A stretch of DNA of 64,000 bases from NCBI RefSeq assembly GCF_036323495.1, contig NZ_AP028947.1, positions 3,348,001-3,412,000 of the forward strand, in the 5' to 3' direction. The DNA comes from Limnobacter thiooxidans. Its GTDB lineage: Bacteria > Pseudomonadota > Gammaproteobacteria > Burkholderiales > Burkholderiaceae_B. Position numbers and translations under genes: made by a program. The notes beneath the pieces are model-generated. The model worked only from the letters and a program-made list of their open reading frames with translations, made no database searches and was not told where the DNA came from. Below, piece after piece: positions 55,498-64,000 of this stretch (position 1 is its first letter; every line of letters begins with the position of its first letter).

Positions 55498-57411
55498 ATG
55501 ACGGCACCAAGCAAAAGCACGCCAAGCCTGGAAGAACAACTGCAACTGGTGTTCGATGAAATCGACACCAAGCTTCAAGCGATTGAAAGCGGAGTGTTGT
55601 TGCAACGGCAAGACCTTGACAAAACAGTCAACCAGCTTGCAATACTGGTCAACGAATGCCAGAACAAACCCTACGCCAGCCTGATGCAATTGAACCTGCA
55701 AGGCACTGTCGAGTTGTGTACGCGTTTTGCCGCACTCTACGTGAATGTACTGACCGATCTGAAACACAACTTGAGCCTGAACAGCGTGCTGGTGTTGACC
55801 AAGCAAAAACGTTTCATGAGCCATGTGCTGGAAGTGTCGGGTTATGGTGGCAACCGTGCGGTCTTGAAACTGTTGCTTCAAAAAGCCCGTGAGAAGAAAA
55901 CCCGACACCTGACCGAGAACCCGGCCATGGTGCGGGCCGTGATGCTGGGGGGTGTGGGCGACCTGGAGCCAGCTGATTTGGTGGAGTTGACGCTAGAACA
56001 TTCGGAAACATCGGCACTGCTGGCAATTGGCCTGTTGCTGGACCGCTTGCCCTTGACCGTAACGGGTGATGCAGGGCGAACCTTTTTGCTGGAAGAGTAC
56101 AACCCGTATGACGCCTTGCGCCCGCTGGACCAGTACCGCGCACTGATTTCCAACATCTGGATGCTGTGCAGTTACAGCACCAGCCCGCGCAAGCACGACA
56201 TCAAAAAGCACCTGAACAACTGGTTCAAACGCGTGCACAAAGCCCGGGGCATTCAGCCCAAGCCATTGGGCAGCGTGAAACACGTGGGCAACACAGACAA
56301 CAAACCGGTGATGGCGGTGATTGCTGAAACATTCAAATCAGTGCACGCCATGTACCGCTGGTACGCGCCCATGATCAAGCAGTTGCAGCGCGACTATTAC
56401 CTGGTGATGGTGGGCCTGAAAGCCGATGTGGACGAACAGTCCATCAGCCTGTTCGATGAATTCATTGAAGTACCGGAAGAGGAAATGAACCTGCAACCGG
56501 TATTGAACCAGTGCACGCCCGACATTGCATGGTTCATGAGCGTGGGTATGCGGGCCTGGAGTATATCGCTGGCCAACCTGCGTTGGGCCCCCTTGCAGGC
56601 CATGAGCTTTGGGCACCCCGCCACCAGCCACAGCACGGAAATGGATGTGGTGTTTGCCACCCCCAATGTGTATGGCGGTGCAGGTGTGGTATCTGAAAAC
56701 ACACTGCTGCTGAACAGCCGCGTGAGCAATGTGGCCCAGGCGCACAAAGACTTGAAGCTGCCACCGCCTGCCGTGTTGAACGATTCAACCGTGCAAATTG
56801 CAGTGCCTTGCAATGCCATGAAGATCAACCTGAACTTTGTTGCTGCGCTGAAGGAAATTGAGCGACTGGCCAGCAAGCCAGTGCGCTTCATGTTTTTCCC
56901 GAACGAGTATGGTGTGGGGCACCTATCCACAGAGCAACGCTTGCGTAGCCATTTCCCCACCGCCCTGGTGGCACGCCGCACTGGTTATGAGGCCTATCTG
57001 AACTTGCTGAACCAGAACCACCTGGCCTTGAGCCCCTTTCCTTTTGGCAACGCCACCTCCACCATCGACTGCATGGTGCTGGGGCTGCCTGTCATCAGCC
57101 TGATCGGCACGGAGCCCCATTCGCGGACCGACTTCGACATCCTGGATTCACTGGGACTGGCCGACTATTGTGTGGCGGATTCGGTCGAGAACTATGTGCA
57201 AGGCGTGGTGCGCTACCTCAACGAACCTGGCTTGCTGGAAGAATTGCGGGGCATGGTGCAATCCAAAAATTTCATGCAGGAACACACGGTGCTGGACAAT
57301 GAATTTTCAGTTGAAATGTGCGCAGCCCTGAATTGGGCCTGCAAGCACAGAGATGAAGTCGCAGGGCCGCGTGGCCTGGTTTTTGAAGGAGCAGGACGGT
57401 GGCAGGCATGA
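55498..57411 (+). CDS. HMW1C-like N-glycosyltransferase (GT41 family)
   Basis: 637 residues from the ATG at 55498 (an in-frame TTG nine bases earlier is less likely). The C-terminal GT-B half carries the pattern of HMW1C-type cytoplasmic N-glycosyltransferases: SFGHPATSHSTEMD (~365-378), VPCNAMKINLNFVAALKEI (the 'S-T-T-x-K-x-N-x-x-F-L-x-A-L' element), SPFPFGNATSTIDCMVLGLPVISLIGTEPHSRTDFDILDSLGL (~511-554, with the N-P-F-P-F-G-N ... E-x-H region), and a final helix. The N-terminal ~300 residues are helical, as in the all-alpha domain of HMW1C. HMW1C attaches hexose to Asn in N-x-S/T. Acceptor not known. Confidence 0.72.
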   Translation: MTAPSKSTPSLEEQLQLVFDEIDTKLQAIESGVLLQRQDLDKTVNQLAILVNECQNKPYASLMQLNLQGTVELCTRFAALYVNVLTDLKHNLSLNSVLVLTKQKRFMSHVLEVSGYGGNRAVLKLLLQKAREKKTRHLTENPAMVRAVMLGGVGDLEPADLVELTLEHSETSALLAIGLLLDRLPLTVTGDAGRTFLLEEYNPYDALRPLDQYRALISNIWMLCSYSTSPRKHDIKKHLNNWFKRVHKARGIQPKPLGSVKHVGNTDNKPVMAVIAETFKSVHAMYRWYAPMIKQLQRDYYLVMVGLKADVDEQSISLFDEFIEVPEEEMNLQPVLNQCTPDIAWFMSVGMRAWSISLANLRWAPLQAMSFGHPATSHSTEMDVVFATPNVYGGAGVVSENTLLLNSRVSNVAQAHKDLKLPPPAVLNDSTVQIAVPCNAMKINLNFVAALKEIERLASKPVRFMFFPNEYGVGHLSTEQRLRSHFPTALVARRTGYEAYLNLLNQNHLALSPFPFGNATSTIDCMVLGLPVISLIGTEPHSRTDFDILDSLGLADYCVADSVENYVQGVVRYLNEPGLLEELRGMVQSKNFMQEHTVLDNEFSVEMCAALNWACKHRDEVAGPRGLVFEGAGRWQA

Positions 57412-58154
57412 TGATCAAATCTCACATCGTGGACGATCTTTATTTTGAGATTCCAGAATCACTGTCCAAAATTTACACGCAGTTCGAGCCCTTGAGCACG
57501 AAGGTGGTCTGCAAGCACTTGAAGGTGGGGGACACTTTTCTCGACATCGGTGCCAACTTCGGTTATTTCGCCCTGCTGGCTGCGCACAAGGTGGGGCCTA
57601 CCGGCCAGGTGATTGCAGTGGAAGCATCGCCCGAAGTGCTGCCCCAGTTGAGAAAGAACCTGCAAGCCTGTGCGCATGCGGAAGTGATTCACGCAGCGGT
57701 GGGTAAAGAAAAGGGCACCACGGCGTTTTTCCTGACTGAAGACTTTGTGAATTCGGGCGTGTCGCAAAGTCCGTTCCTGAAGCCAGCCCGAAAAATATCA
57801 GTGGCCATGGACACCATCGACAATTTGCTGGCGGCACGCGGGTCGGGCAACGACACCGTTCAATTCATCAAGTGTGATGTACAGGGTGATGAAATGGCCG
57901 TGCTTGAAGGCGCTCGACAAAGCATTTCGAAAGCCGAACGCCTGAACATGATTATTGAATGGGCCCCGGCCTGGATGAGCAAGGCCGGGTTTGAGCCCAA
58001 AGAATTTCCTGCATTTTTGAAATCACTGGGTTTTACCTCACTGACGGTGGTGGACGATTACCTGCAAAAAAACATGCCCATTGAAGAGATGGAAGAAGAA
58101 TTCAGGAAGGACACCACGGGGCGGCGGTTCTGCAATGTGCTGGCGCAGAAGTAA
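57399..58154 (+). CDS. FkbM family methyltransferase
   Basis: 251 residues from the GTG at 57399, chosen because AAGGAG lies 7 bases before it, and overlapping the glycosyltransferase gene by 13 bases. SAM-binding motif FLDIGANFGYFALLAA (~44-59), then VIAVEASPEVLPQLRKNL, and the FkbM region IKCDVQGDEMAVLEGARQSI. It O-methylates a sugar or glycan. Last gene of the cassette, so likely acts on the product or on the attached glycan. Confidence 0.88.
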   Translation: MAGMMIKSHIVDDLYFEIPESLSKIYTQFEPLSTKVVCKHLKVGDTFLDIGANFGYFALLAAHKVGPTGQVIAVEASPEVLPQLRKNLQACAHAEVIHAAVGKEKGTTAFFLTEDFVNSGVSQSPFLKPARKISVAMDTIDNLLAARGSGNDTVQFIKCDVQGDEMAVLEGARQSISKAERLNMIIEWAPAWMSKAGFEPKEFPAFLKSLGFTSLTVVDDYLQKNMPIEEMEEEFRKDTTGRRFCNVLAQK

Positions 58155-58175
58155 GCCGCTTTTCACTTCACCTGC

Positions 58176-58397
58176 TTATTTCCAACCTTGCAGCCACTGC
58201 CCTTCATCCTGCAAATCGCGCCAGTGAATGATTTGCACGCGGCCTGAATGAACCGCTTCCAGTTCGAACTGCTCTGAAGGCAATTCCGGACTTTCCGGCG
58301 GCACCACCGCCCGCACCAGAAAATGCAATTCCCTGTTCACGGGTTTGACTGCGGTCCATTTGCTGAGCACCAGTTTTTTTGGATTCAAACGACGCAT
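58176..58397 (-). CDS. TIGR02450-type tryptophan-rich small protein
   Basis: 73 residues. MRRLNPKKLVLSKWTAVKPVNRELHFLVRAVV matches the conserved N-terminus of this widely spread family (N-P-K-K-L-L-x-S-K-W-T-A-V). The end is IIHWRDLQDEGQWLQGWK. Function unknown. It is encoded 3 bases after the lipocalin gene on the same strand, so the two probably share a transcript. Confidence 0.85.
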   Translation of the reverse strand: MRRLNPKKLVLSKWTAVKPVNRELHFLVRAVVPPESPELPSEQFELEAVHSGRVQIIHWRDLQDEGQWLQGWK

Positions 58398-58400
58398 GGT

Positions 58401-58946
58401 TCATTGGCCCTGAGGTGACAATTCAAGTTTCTGCAAATCGAAACCCTGCTTGCTCAACCGTTCAAGCAAAGCAGTGTAACGAACCTTGTCCACTTGCGGC
58501 GTGCGCGACAACACCCACAGGTATTCCCGGCTGGGCTCGCTGACTGCCACCAACTGGTAGTCAGGGTCCAGATCTATCACCCAGTAATCGCCCCACACCC
58601 AAGGCAACCAAGACAACCATTCGGGTGCAAAACGCACTTCCAATTTCGGCGATTTGGCGCCATCAATTTGGCGGGCCTCACCCAGTGCTTCGTCCATCGT
58701 TCCATTGGCCAGTTGGCAACGGTTCAATACCGTGACCGAGCCGTCCTGCTGCAGGCTGTACTGGGCACTGGTGTTGCGCACGCACTGCTTCTGAAATCGG
58801 TTGGGGTACTTGGCGATTTCATACCAGGTGCCCATGTAACGTGGCACATCCAGCGATGCGATGGGTTGCAGTGGCATGGTGGGCTTGTCAGCAAAAGCCG
58901 GGAATACTGCGGCGCAGAACAAAAGGGCAAGGGCAAAGTTTTTCAT
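58401..58946 (-). CDS. blc: Lipocalin family protein (Blc-like)
   Basis: 181 residues. Signal peptide MKNFALALLFCAAVFPAFA, and then the lipocalin signature LDVPRYMGTWYEIAKYPNRFQKQCVRNTSAQYSLQQDGSVTVLNRC (G-x-W-Y-E). Followed by GDYWVIDLDPDYQLVAVSEPSREYLWVLSRTPQ, the second and third family motifs. Unlike E. coli Blc, no lipobox cysteine is present at the cleavage site, so it may be soluble in the periplasm. It binds hydrophobic ligands such as lysophospholipids in the known homologue. Confidence 0.88.
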   Translation of the reverse strand: MKNFALALLFCAAVFPAFADKPTMPLQPIASLDVPRYMGTWYEIAKYPNRFQKQCVRNTSAQYSLQQDGSVTVLNRCQLANGTMDEALGEARQIDGAKSPKLEVRFAPEWLSWLPWVWGDYWVIDLDPDYQLVAVSEPSREYLWVLSRTPQVDKVRYTALLERLSKQGFDLQKLELSPQGQ

Positions 58947-59455
58947 GGTTAACCTTTTTGAGTGTCAATACAGGTCATTTTGAGAAAGCTGAAAGGCACT
59001 TCGGCTTAAGGCCGTATACAGCTCTATTTCTCTCAATGTCATGAAATGATCAATTCATGGGTACATTGTGCGTGTTGATCGCGCATTGGAGAATAACGCA
59101 CAACCCCCGAAGAAGTTGAAATGAAGGGCAACAAAGGGTCGGTATGCAGATTAGAGATCACAGACATGGCGTGTCGCGTTATGAATTCGCTCACAACCAC
59201 ACCTCAAAGCCAGCACGGTACACCTTGGCTGATACAACATGTTGTATTCCCCTTACTGCGCGATCATCAAGGTCTTTGAAGTTTGCTGAATGTGTTCAAG
59301 CCATCGATCGGCCAAGTGGCCCCACCGGAAAAGGCCGGTCCGCTAACTTACACAGATGCCGTGCAGGCGAATCTAACGTACATTACACGTAGTGATCAAA
59401 TCTGGTTTCACATCAGACATTAACTTGAGCAGCGCCACCAAAAAACTTAACCATC
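58947..59455. other. 509-bp noncoding stretch with inverted repeats before the cyclase gene
   Basis: Divergent gap between the lipocalin gene and the cyclase-like gene. Short open frames lack ribosome binding sites. Inverted repeats: TTGTGCGT (59066-59073) with ACGCACAA (59096-59103), 22 bases apart, and a perfect 16-bp palindrome at 59232-59247. Both promoters must be here. The cyclase gene has no strong ribosome binding site before its ATG. Confidence 0.7.
59232..59247. promoter_or_regulatory. Perfect 16-bp palindrome, possible operator
   Basis: ATACAACATGTTGTAT is its own reverse complement. It is 209 bases before the cyclase start and 285 after the lipocalin start. A dimeric regulator could bind it; which one is unknown. 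Confidence 0.45.
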
Positions 59456-62400
59456 ATGAACTGCGAGTCTGCCAAACCAAAATCTGCTCTGGAAGAGAAA
59501 AAAGACCTACAAAACAATGGCTTTATTCTAATTTGCGATGTCAGCGAATTTGTCAAAATTGCGAGTACGCACCGCCTTTTCTTTGGCCCCAAGATTGGCG
59601 CCGAAAAGACACGCCTGTGGCTTGACCGGATTTTCGACAGAATTCTGAACCGTATTGAACAACACCAGGGTCAAACCATTCAGTTTATTGGCGATGCCGT
59701 GATCGCGTATTTCCCGAGGCTTGCCGCAAAAAGCGTTTTACAGTGTGCACAGGAAATCCGCCAGGCCTGCGGTCTAATCCAGGCCGGGCAACTGGCCAGG
59801 CAATTCACGCAAGTCAAAAGCGGCATCGCCTGGGGTCCAATTGCGACTTACCAGCCAGCGCAGTTCGACGACTTTCCCCTGTCGATTGCCAATGGCCAAG
59901 GTGTTGAGCAAGCACTGCGGGCACTGCAACTGGCAGGGCCACACGACATTGTGTGCGACGCAGCCACATTCGAAATCATGCAACAGCTTGGCGATTTGCC
60001 CGGCACTCGCCAGTTGGGCAACGGGTTTTACCAGGTATTGCCACAATTAGCCAATCAGCAAGAGGCCCTTGCGCAAACCGATCTTCCTGAGGTCCCAGCT
60101 ACACCTGAACTCAACGAAATCAAACTGCTGACGATCCTGTACATTGAGTTTTACGCCACAACACCCGAAGAAATGCAGCCTGATTGGCTGGATACGTGTT
60201 TCACCCAACTGAAGGCCTTGGGTGGTCAGTACAACGCTACCTTGATCGGTGCCTGTCAAACCCTCAAAGGTCTTCGGGTACAACTTGCAGTGGGGCATTT
60301 GAAAAGCGAGATCAACGACGTTGAACTTGCCGTGCAACTGGCCACTCAAGTTCAAAGCGTCAGCACCCGCGCGGTTATTGGATATGGCCATGCGTGGCAG
60401 GGGCGATACGGTGGAAAAAACCTGAAACTTTTTAATGCCCACGGCGGTGAAGTCAACCTGGCCGCACGCATTCTGGAAAAATCAGAACCGGGTCACATCT
60501 ACCTTACTGAACAAGCCCGCCAGCAACTCAATGACGCATTGCCCCTGATCGAACTGGCCGAAATGCCCATTAAAGGCGAAGCCGACCCAGTCCGATTGTT
60601 TCGCATTCCAAAACCCTACGAAGCCAATCACCACAGAGAGCTTCAAACCAACGCACTGCACGGGCGCAGCCAGGAACTGGAACAGGCGCTCGGCCTGCTG
60701 ACCCATGCACGCGCAGCAAGGGTATCGTGTTGTATTGAAATTACCGGTGAAGCCGGCGTCGGCAAAAGCACCTTTGTGCGCCACGTTCAAGCCACACTGG
60801 CACAGCAAGGGCTGACCACGATCGAGCTGCGAGCCAACCCTTATTCCAGGCTGTTGCCCTATGCGATTGCCTTTCCCTTGATTGTCGAGCTGTCAAGGCT
60901 CTACAAGGCCAGCACTCCTGAATCCTGGCTGCTGGACACCTTTCAAGCGGAGCCTGCACAATTGGAGTGGCTGGGGTTGATCGGCTTGATCACCCCATTG
61001 AAATTGACGCTGTCAGAGCTTGCTCAACAGGCCAGGCCCGACGTCAGAACTCGGGCGATTGCCCATATTTTTTCAACTGTGCTTGAACAGGCTACCAAAG
61101 ACTTCAAACTGGTTTTTGTGATCGAAGACCTTCAATGGTATGACAGTGCCTCCGTTCAACTGCTATTGGAGGAATTGCTGAACCGAAAAACCTGTCAGAA
61201 CATTTACACCATCCGCACCTCAGCGGACGACAGCAAAACCACTGACATTCTGGCGCGCCTGAAGCAGCTTGAAACAGCACGCCACCCGCTTCCCCTGATG
61301 AAATTTCAAGCCGGGGAAACCGAAACATTTCTCGCGAAATGGTTCGAGGTAAGTACCGTACCCAGCCCCTTGGTGGAAGCACTGCACCGGCTGTCTGAAG
61401 GCAACCTGCTGCTGCTCAGCGCCCTGATTCAACGGCTTTTGCAGGAGAGCATCGTTCGCAGGTTCAGTAATGCCCGGCTTGAAATTGACTTTCGTCGACT
61501 CGAACAATTTTCAGCCATTCCCGTCAACCTTGAACACGCCCTTCAAGCCAGGACCGATCAGCTAGCAACTCAGCACCGCCAAGTGTTGGCCCACTGCTCG
61601 ATCTTCAAAGCGGCATTCACGGCACAAGAACTTCAAGACGCCTTTTCCTATCCAGATACCTTGGAACTGGGACAGGCACTGCAAGTTTTGGAAGAGCGCA
61701 AGCTGATCCGGCCATCCATGTCTGTTTTGGGGCAACCCCAGTTCCGGTTTGAACACCAGGTCATTGAACAGTGCGTGTACGATCGCATTCCGTTTGAAGA
61801 ACGCCGAAAGCTCCACCAAAAATTTGCCTCTTGGCTTGAAGGTCAAATGGGGGAGGCTGAAGAAGGGGTCCGAAACCGCCTGACCGTGCGCCTGGCTGCC
61901 CAATACGATTGGGCAGGCCAGCTTGAAAAAGCTTTTCCACTATCCCAACGTGCGGCCGATTATGCATTCGAAGTGGGTGCGCTGGACGATGCACTGCAAC
62001 GCTTGAACAAGCTCATTGAATGGCATGAATCCGGTTTGCTGCCAGGTACCTCCAATCTTGAGCTGGCACACTGGCTTGAAAAAAAGGCACAGGTGTATTT
62101 TGCGCAAGGGCAGTTGTACGACGCGCGCAGCGAGTATCAAAAAGCCCTGTCACCCACCGGGCATTACAAGCCCATGCCCGCGAAAGTGTCTGCACTGCAA
62201 ATCAAGATTCACCTTGGGCGTTTTTATATTCAGGGTCTTGCACCCTCTTGGCTGAGCAAGCGCAAAAGTCCATCCACAGCGGAAAGTCTTCTGGCGCTGC
62301 GCATCTACACCTGCCTGTCTGAACTGGAGTTTTACACGGGCGGGGGCGAATTGGGTTACCTGTACCTGATCCGCGCAGTCGAGATTCTGAACCATTACAC

Positions 62401-63352
62401 TGCCAACACAGGTGACCTGGCCAAAGCCTACGCAGGCTGTGCGATCGTGGCGCAAATCTACGGTAAACCGCGGTGGACGAGCTACTTCATTCAGCAAACG
62501 CACCTGTCGTTGAAAGACATCACCAACGAGAAAGAAAAGCTTAGGGCCGCAGCACACATCAACCACCGGCTGGGTTACATGGCTTATTCATCCGGACAGT
62601 TCGAGCTGGCCATGCAATTGTCCACAAAGTCTGTCGAAGCAGCGCGCTCAAGCCATGAGTTCCAGACCGAGCTTTTGGCCTTTTCCACCTTCATCACGAT
62701 ACAGAATGCCCAAGGTCGGTTTGAAGAGGTACTGCGCACCTACATAACCTATGAAGAACTGGCCAAAAAATATGCCTCGAATTACTTCAGCATCTTTCAT
62801 CAATATGGGCTGTTGAATCAGCGCATTTACGCACTGGCCATGTTGGGTCGGTTTCCCGAGGCACGCGATGCCCTGAGTTTTCTGGAAAAAACCGCAGCAG
62901 AGCTCAATTTCAACCCGGTCTCCATGATGTCCGTGAACCGCTGCAAGCTGATGTTGCTGTATCGCGAGCAAGACTGGTCTGCTGCCCGACGACTGGCCCT
63001 GACAATGTGCAAGGAACTTCGCGTTGATGCTGAAGAAAAGGCCTACCTCAACACCTGCATTTCACTACCACTTGAAGTGTTGCTGGAAGCTGAACAACAC
63101 GGTCCCCCTTTGAGTTCCGAAGAGGAAGTCGCTGTCAAGTACACGCTGAAAAAACTGGACAATGCGCAGCGCAGGTTCCAGATTTCAACGCCGGTTTACC
63201 TGATATTGAAAACCCGAGTGCTGATGAGGAAAAGCAAGTGCACTCTTTGCGCAAAGCGCAACCTGACCAAAGCCAGTCATTTGGCCGCTTCGAGTGGCCA
63301 AGTGATAGAGCAGCGAATGGCCAAACGCCTGCTGACCCTATTGAACGACTGA
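59456..63352 (+). CDS. Soluble-adenylyl-cyclase-like protein: two cyclase domains, P-loop ATPase, TPR repeats
   Basis: 1298 residues, no signal peptide or membrane helix. First cyclase domain (~20-190) with metal-binding aspartates in ICDVSEF (D28) and FIGDAVIAYFP (D80). A second, partly degenerate one (~220-390) lacks the first Asp (YIEFY), but retains the transition-state Asn and Arg in GGEVNLAARILEKSEPGHIYLT (N334, R338). A P-loop ATPase follows with GEAGVGKST (Walker A ~431-439) and KLVFVIEDLQWYDS (Walker B), then C-terminal TPR-like helices (~870-1290). The two cyclase domains are complementary, as in mammalian adenylyl cyclases, so a cAMP product is likely; the exact nucleotide is inferred. 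Confidence 0.82.
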   Translation: MNCESAKPKSALEEKKDLQNNGFILICDVSEFVKIASTHRLFFGPKIGAEKTRLWLDRIFDRILNRIEQHQGQTIQFIGDAVIAYFPRLAAKSVLQCAQEIRQACGLIQAGQLARQFTQVKSGIAWGPIATYQPAQFDDFPLSIANGQGVEQALRALQLAGPHDIVCDAATFEIMQQLGDLPGTRQLGNGFYQVLPQLANQQEALAQTDLPEVPATPELNEIKLLTILYIEFYATTPEEMQPDWLDTCFTQLKALGGQYNATLIGACQTLKGLRVQLAVGHLKSEINDVELAVQLATQVQSVSTRAVIGYGHAWQGRYGGKNLKLFNAHGGEVNLAARILEKSEPGHIYLTEQARQQLNDALPLIELAEMPIKGEADPVRLFRIPKPYEANHHRELQTNALHGRSQELEQALGLLTHARAARVSCCIEITGEAGVGKSTFVRHVQATLAQQGLTTIELRANPYSRLLPYAIAFPLIVELSRLYKASTPESWLLDTFQAEPAQLEWLGLIGLITPLKLTLSELAQQARPDVRTRAIAHIFSTVLEQATKDFKLVFVIEDLQWYDSASVQLLLEELLNRKTCQNIYTIRTSADDSKTTDILARLKQLETARHPLPLMKFQAGETETFLAKWFEVSTVPSPLVEALHRLSEGNLLLLSALIQRLLQESIVRRFSNARLEIDFRRLEQFSAIPVNLEHALQARTDQLATQHRQVLAHCSIFKAAFTAQELQDAFSYPDTLELGQALQVLEERKLIRPSMSVLGQPQFRFEHQVIEQCVYDRIPFEERRKLHQKFASWLEGQMGEAEEGVRNRLTVRLAAQYDWAGQLEKAFPLSQRAADYAFEVGALDDALQRLNKLIEWHESGLLPGTSNLELAHWLEKKAQVYFAQGQLYDARSEYQKALSPTGHYKPMPAKVSALQIKIHLGRFYIQGLAPSWLSKRKSPSTAESLLALRIYTCLSELEFYTGGGELGYLYLIRAVEILNHYTANTGDLAKAYAGCAIVAQIYGKPRWTSYFIQQTHLSLKDITNEKEKLRAAAHINHRLGYMAYSSGQFELAMQLSTKSVEAARSSHEFQTELLAFSTFITIQNAQGRFEEVLRTYITYEELAKKYASNYFSIFHQYGLLNQRIYALAMLGRFPEARDALSFLEKTAAELNFNPVSMMSVNRCKLMLLYREQDWSAARRLALTMCKELRVDAEEKAYLNTCISLPLEVLLEAEQHGPPLSSEEEVAVKYTLKKLDNAQRRFQISTPVYLILKTRVLMRKSKCTLCAKRNLTKASHLAASSGQVIEQRMAKRLLTLLND

Positions 63353-63376
63353 CCCTGTCACGGAAGGTTTTGGGTC

Positions 63377-64000
63377 TCAAAAGCGAATGGTTTGCCCTTG
63401 ACGCAACAACTTCAACGGGAAATTGAATTCCAAGTCTTCGATTTCACGCTCGGTTTGGATACGGTCCCATTCCTTCAAATAAGAAACCCAGACATTGCGA
63501 CACGTGTCGAGCTTGTTCAACTGGGTGGCCAACAAAGACGGGCAAAGGTGCAGCGTCAACTCAGAAAGCTTCTTGTCTTTGTTTGAAAAAGAAGATTCGA
63601 TAATCAGGTGGTCCACTTGAACCATTGAATTCAAGACCTGGCTTAGTTCGTCGGTCAGGTAAGTGTCTGAACTGATGGCCAAGACACCTGAGGATGACTT
63701 GATCACAAAGCCAAGAGTGGGCACAGAATGATTCACTGCGAATGGAATCAGTATTGCTCCGCCCAACATCAACTCAACATGGGGTTGAATGGTCACAAAT
63801 TTCAATGCAGGACTTTCAGTACTGGGAATGGCTGTGAAATCAGGCCAAATCAGGTCGTTGAATACATGCTGGCGCAACACATCAATCGTTTTTTGTTGGG
63901 CATACACATACAAGGGGCTGGCCTGTGAATGCTGGCGGCTTTCTACCAGAAAAGGCAAACCGGACACATGGTCCAAGTGAGTGTGGGTCAACAGCACGTG
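63377..64000 (-). CDS. Class II cyclic-nucleotide phosphodiesterase (MBL fold), N-terminus cut by window end
   Basis: About 207 C-terminal residues are visible; the reading frame continues past base 64000. The metallo-beta-lactamase motif HTHLDHVSG (H-x-H-x-D-H) is present near the window end. Later features match class II cAMP phosphodiesterases (PDE1/CpdP type): VNHSVPTLGFVIKSSSGVLAISSDTYLTDEL (Asp in S-S-D-T), DHLIIESSFSN, and LTLHLCPSLLATQLNKL (S/T-x-H-L-x-P). It would hydrolyse cAMP or cGMP. It is 24 bases from, and convergent with, the cyclase gene. Confidence 0.8.
   Translation of the reverse strand, partial: HVLLTHTHLDHVSGLPFLVESRQHSQASPLYVYAQQKTIDVLRQHVFNDLIWPDFTAIPSTESPALKFVTIQPHVELMLGGAILIPFAVNHSVPTLGFVIKSSSGVLAISSDTYLTDELSQVLNSMVQVDHLIIESSFSNKDKKLSELTLHLCPSLLATQLNKLDTCRNVWVSYLKEWDRIQTEREIEDLEFNFPLKLLRQGQTIRF

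Overview
The window looks like a chromosomal segment of a betaproteobacterium of the Burkholderiales. A Limnobacter-like organism is my best guess, inferred from gene content and coding style and not proven. Genes are tightly packed, often overlap by 1-8 bases, and use GTG or TTG starts behind good ribosome binding sites. No rRNA, tRNA, CRISPR array, insertion sequence or integrase was seen.

Region by region. (1) 1-6425 is an acyclic terpene / branched-chain acyl-CoA catabolic operon: the end of an SDR gene, atuC- and atuF-like carboxylase subunits, an atuD-like citronellyl-CoA dehydrogenase and a second acyl-CoA dehydrogenase. (2) 6707-10722 holds a LapA-like protein with an N-terminal retention-module-like domain and near-identical 102-bp tandem repeats, then a double terminator, then a two-gene proton-channel/OmpA pair that resembles the ZorA-ZorB motor but has no Zorya effector genes beside it. 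(3) 10797-33753 is a complete-looking type III secretion system in two convergent operons. The plus-strand operon encodes the inner ring lipoprotein, sorting platform, secretin, gatekeeper, probable needle ruler, rod, needle, several unrecognised small proteins and the translocators. The minus-strand operon encodes SctV, D, N, O, Q, R, S, T and U. Three unrecognised genes sit where the operons meet. (4) 33808-51877 is mostly ordinary chromosome: GNAT acetyltransferase, metH, a lipase-like lipoprotein, an acyltransferase, a small cyclase-fold protein, a DUF3455 protein, a flavin reductase, a dicarboxylate/amino-acid symporter, yaeQ, a DUF1329 gene pair with a divergent TetR regulator, a photolyase and uppP. 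An 850-bp noncoding stretch (38196-39047) carries a large foldable inverted repeat and short direct repeats. (5) 52086-58154 is a five-gene operon (DegT aminotransferase, ATP-grasp, Gfo/Idh/MocA oxidoreductase, HMW1C-like N-glycosyltransferase, FkbM methyltransferase) that reads as a sugar or protein glycosylation cassette. (6) 58176-64000 holds a Trp-rich small protein, a lipocalin, a giant two-domain cyclase/ATPase/TPR protein built like mammalian soluble adenylyl cyclase, and, convergent with it, a class II cyclic-nucleotide phosphodiesterase cut by the window end.

The least explained material is the LapA-like plus ZorAB-like module next to the secretion system, the unrecognised genes inside the secretion operon (10797-11225, 16391-16726, 17876-20194, 21976-25050), and the structured repeat at 38404-38529.
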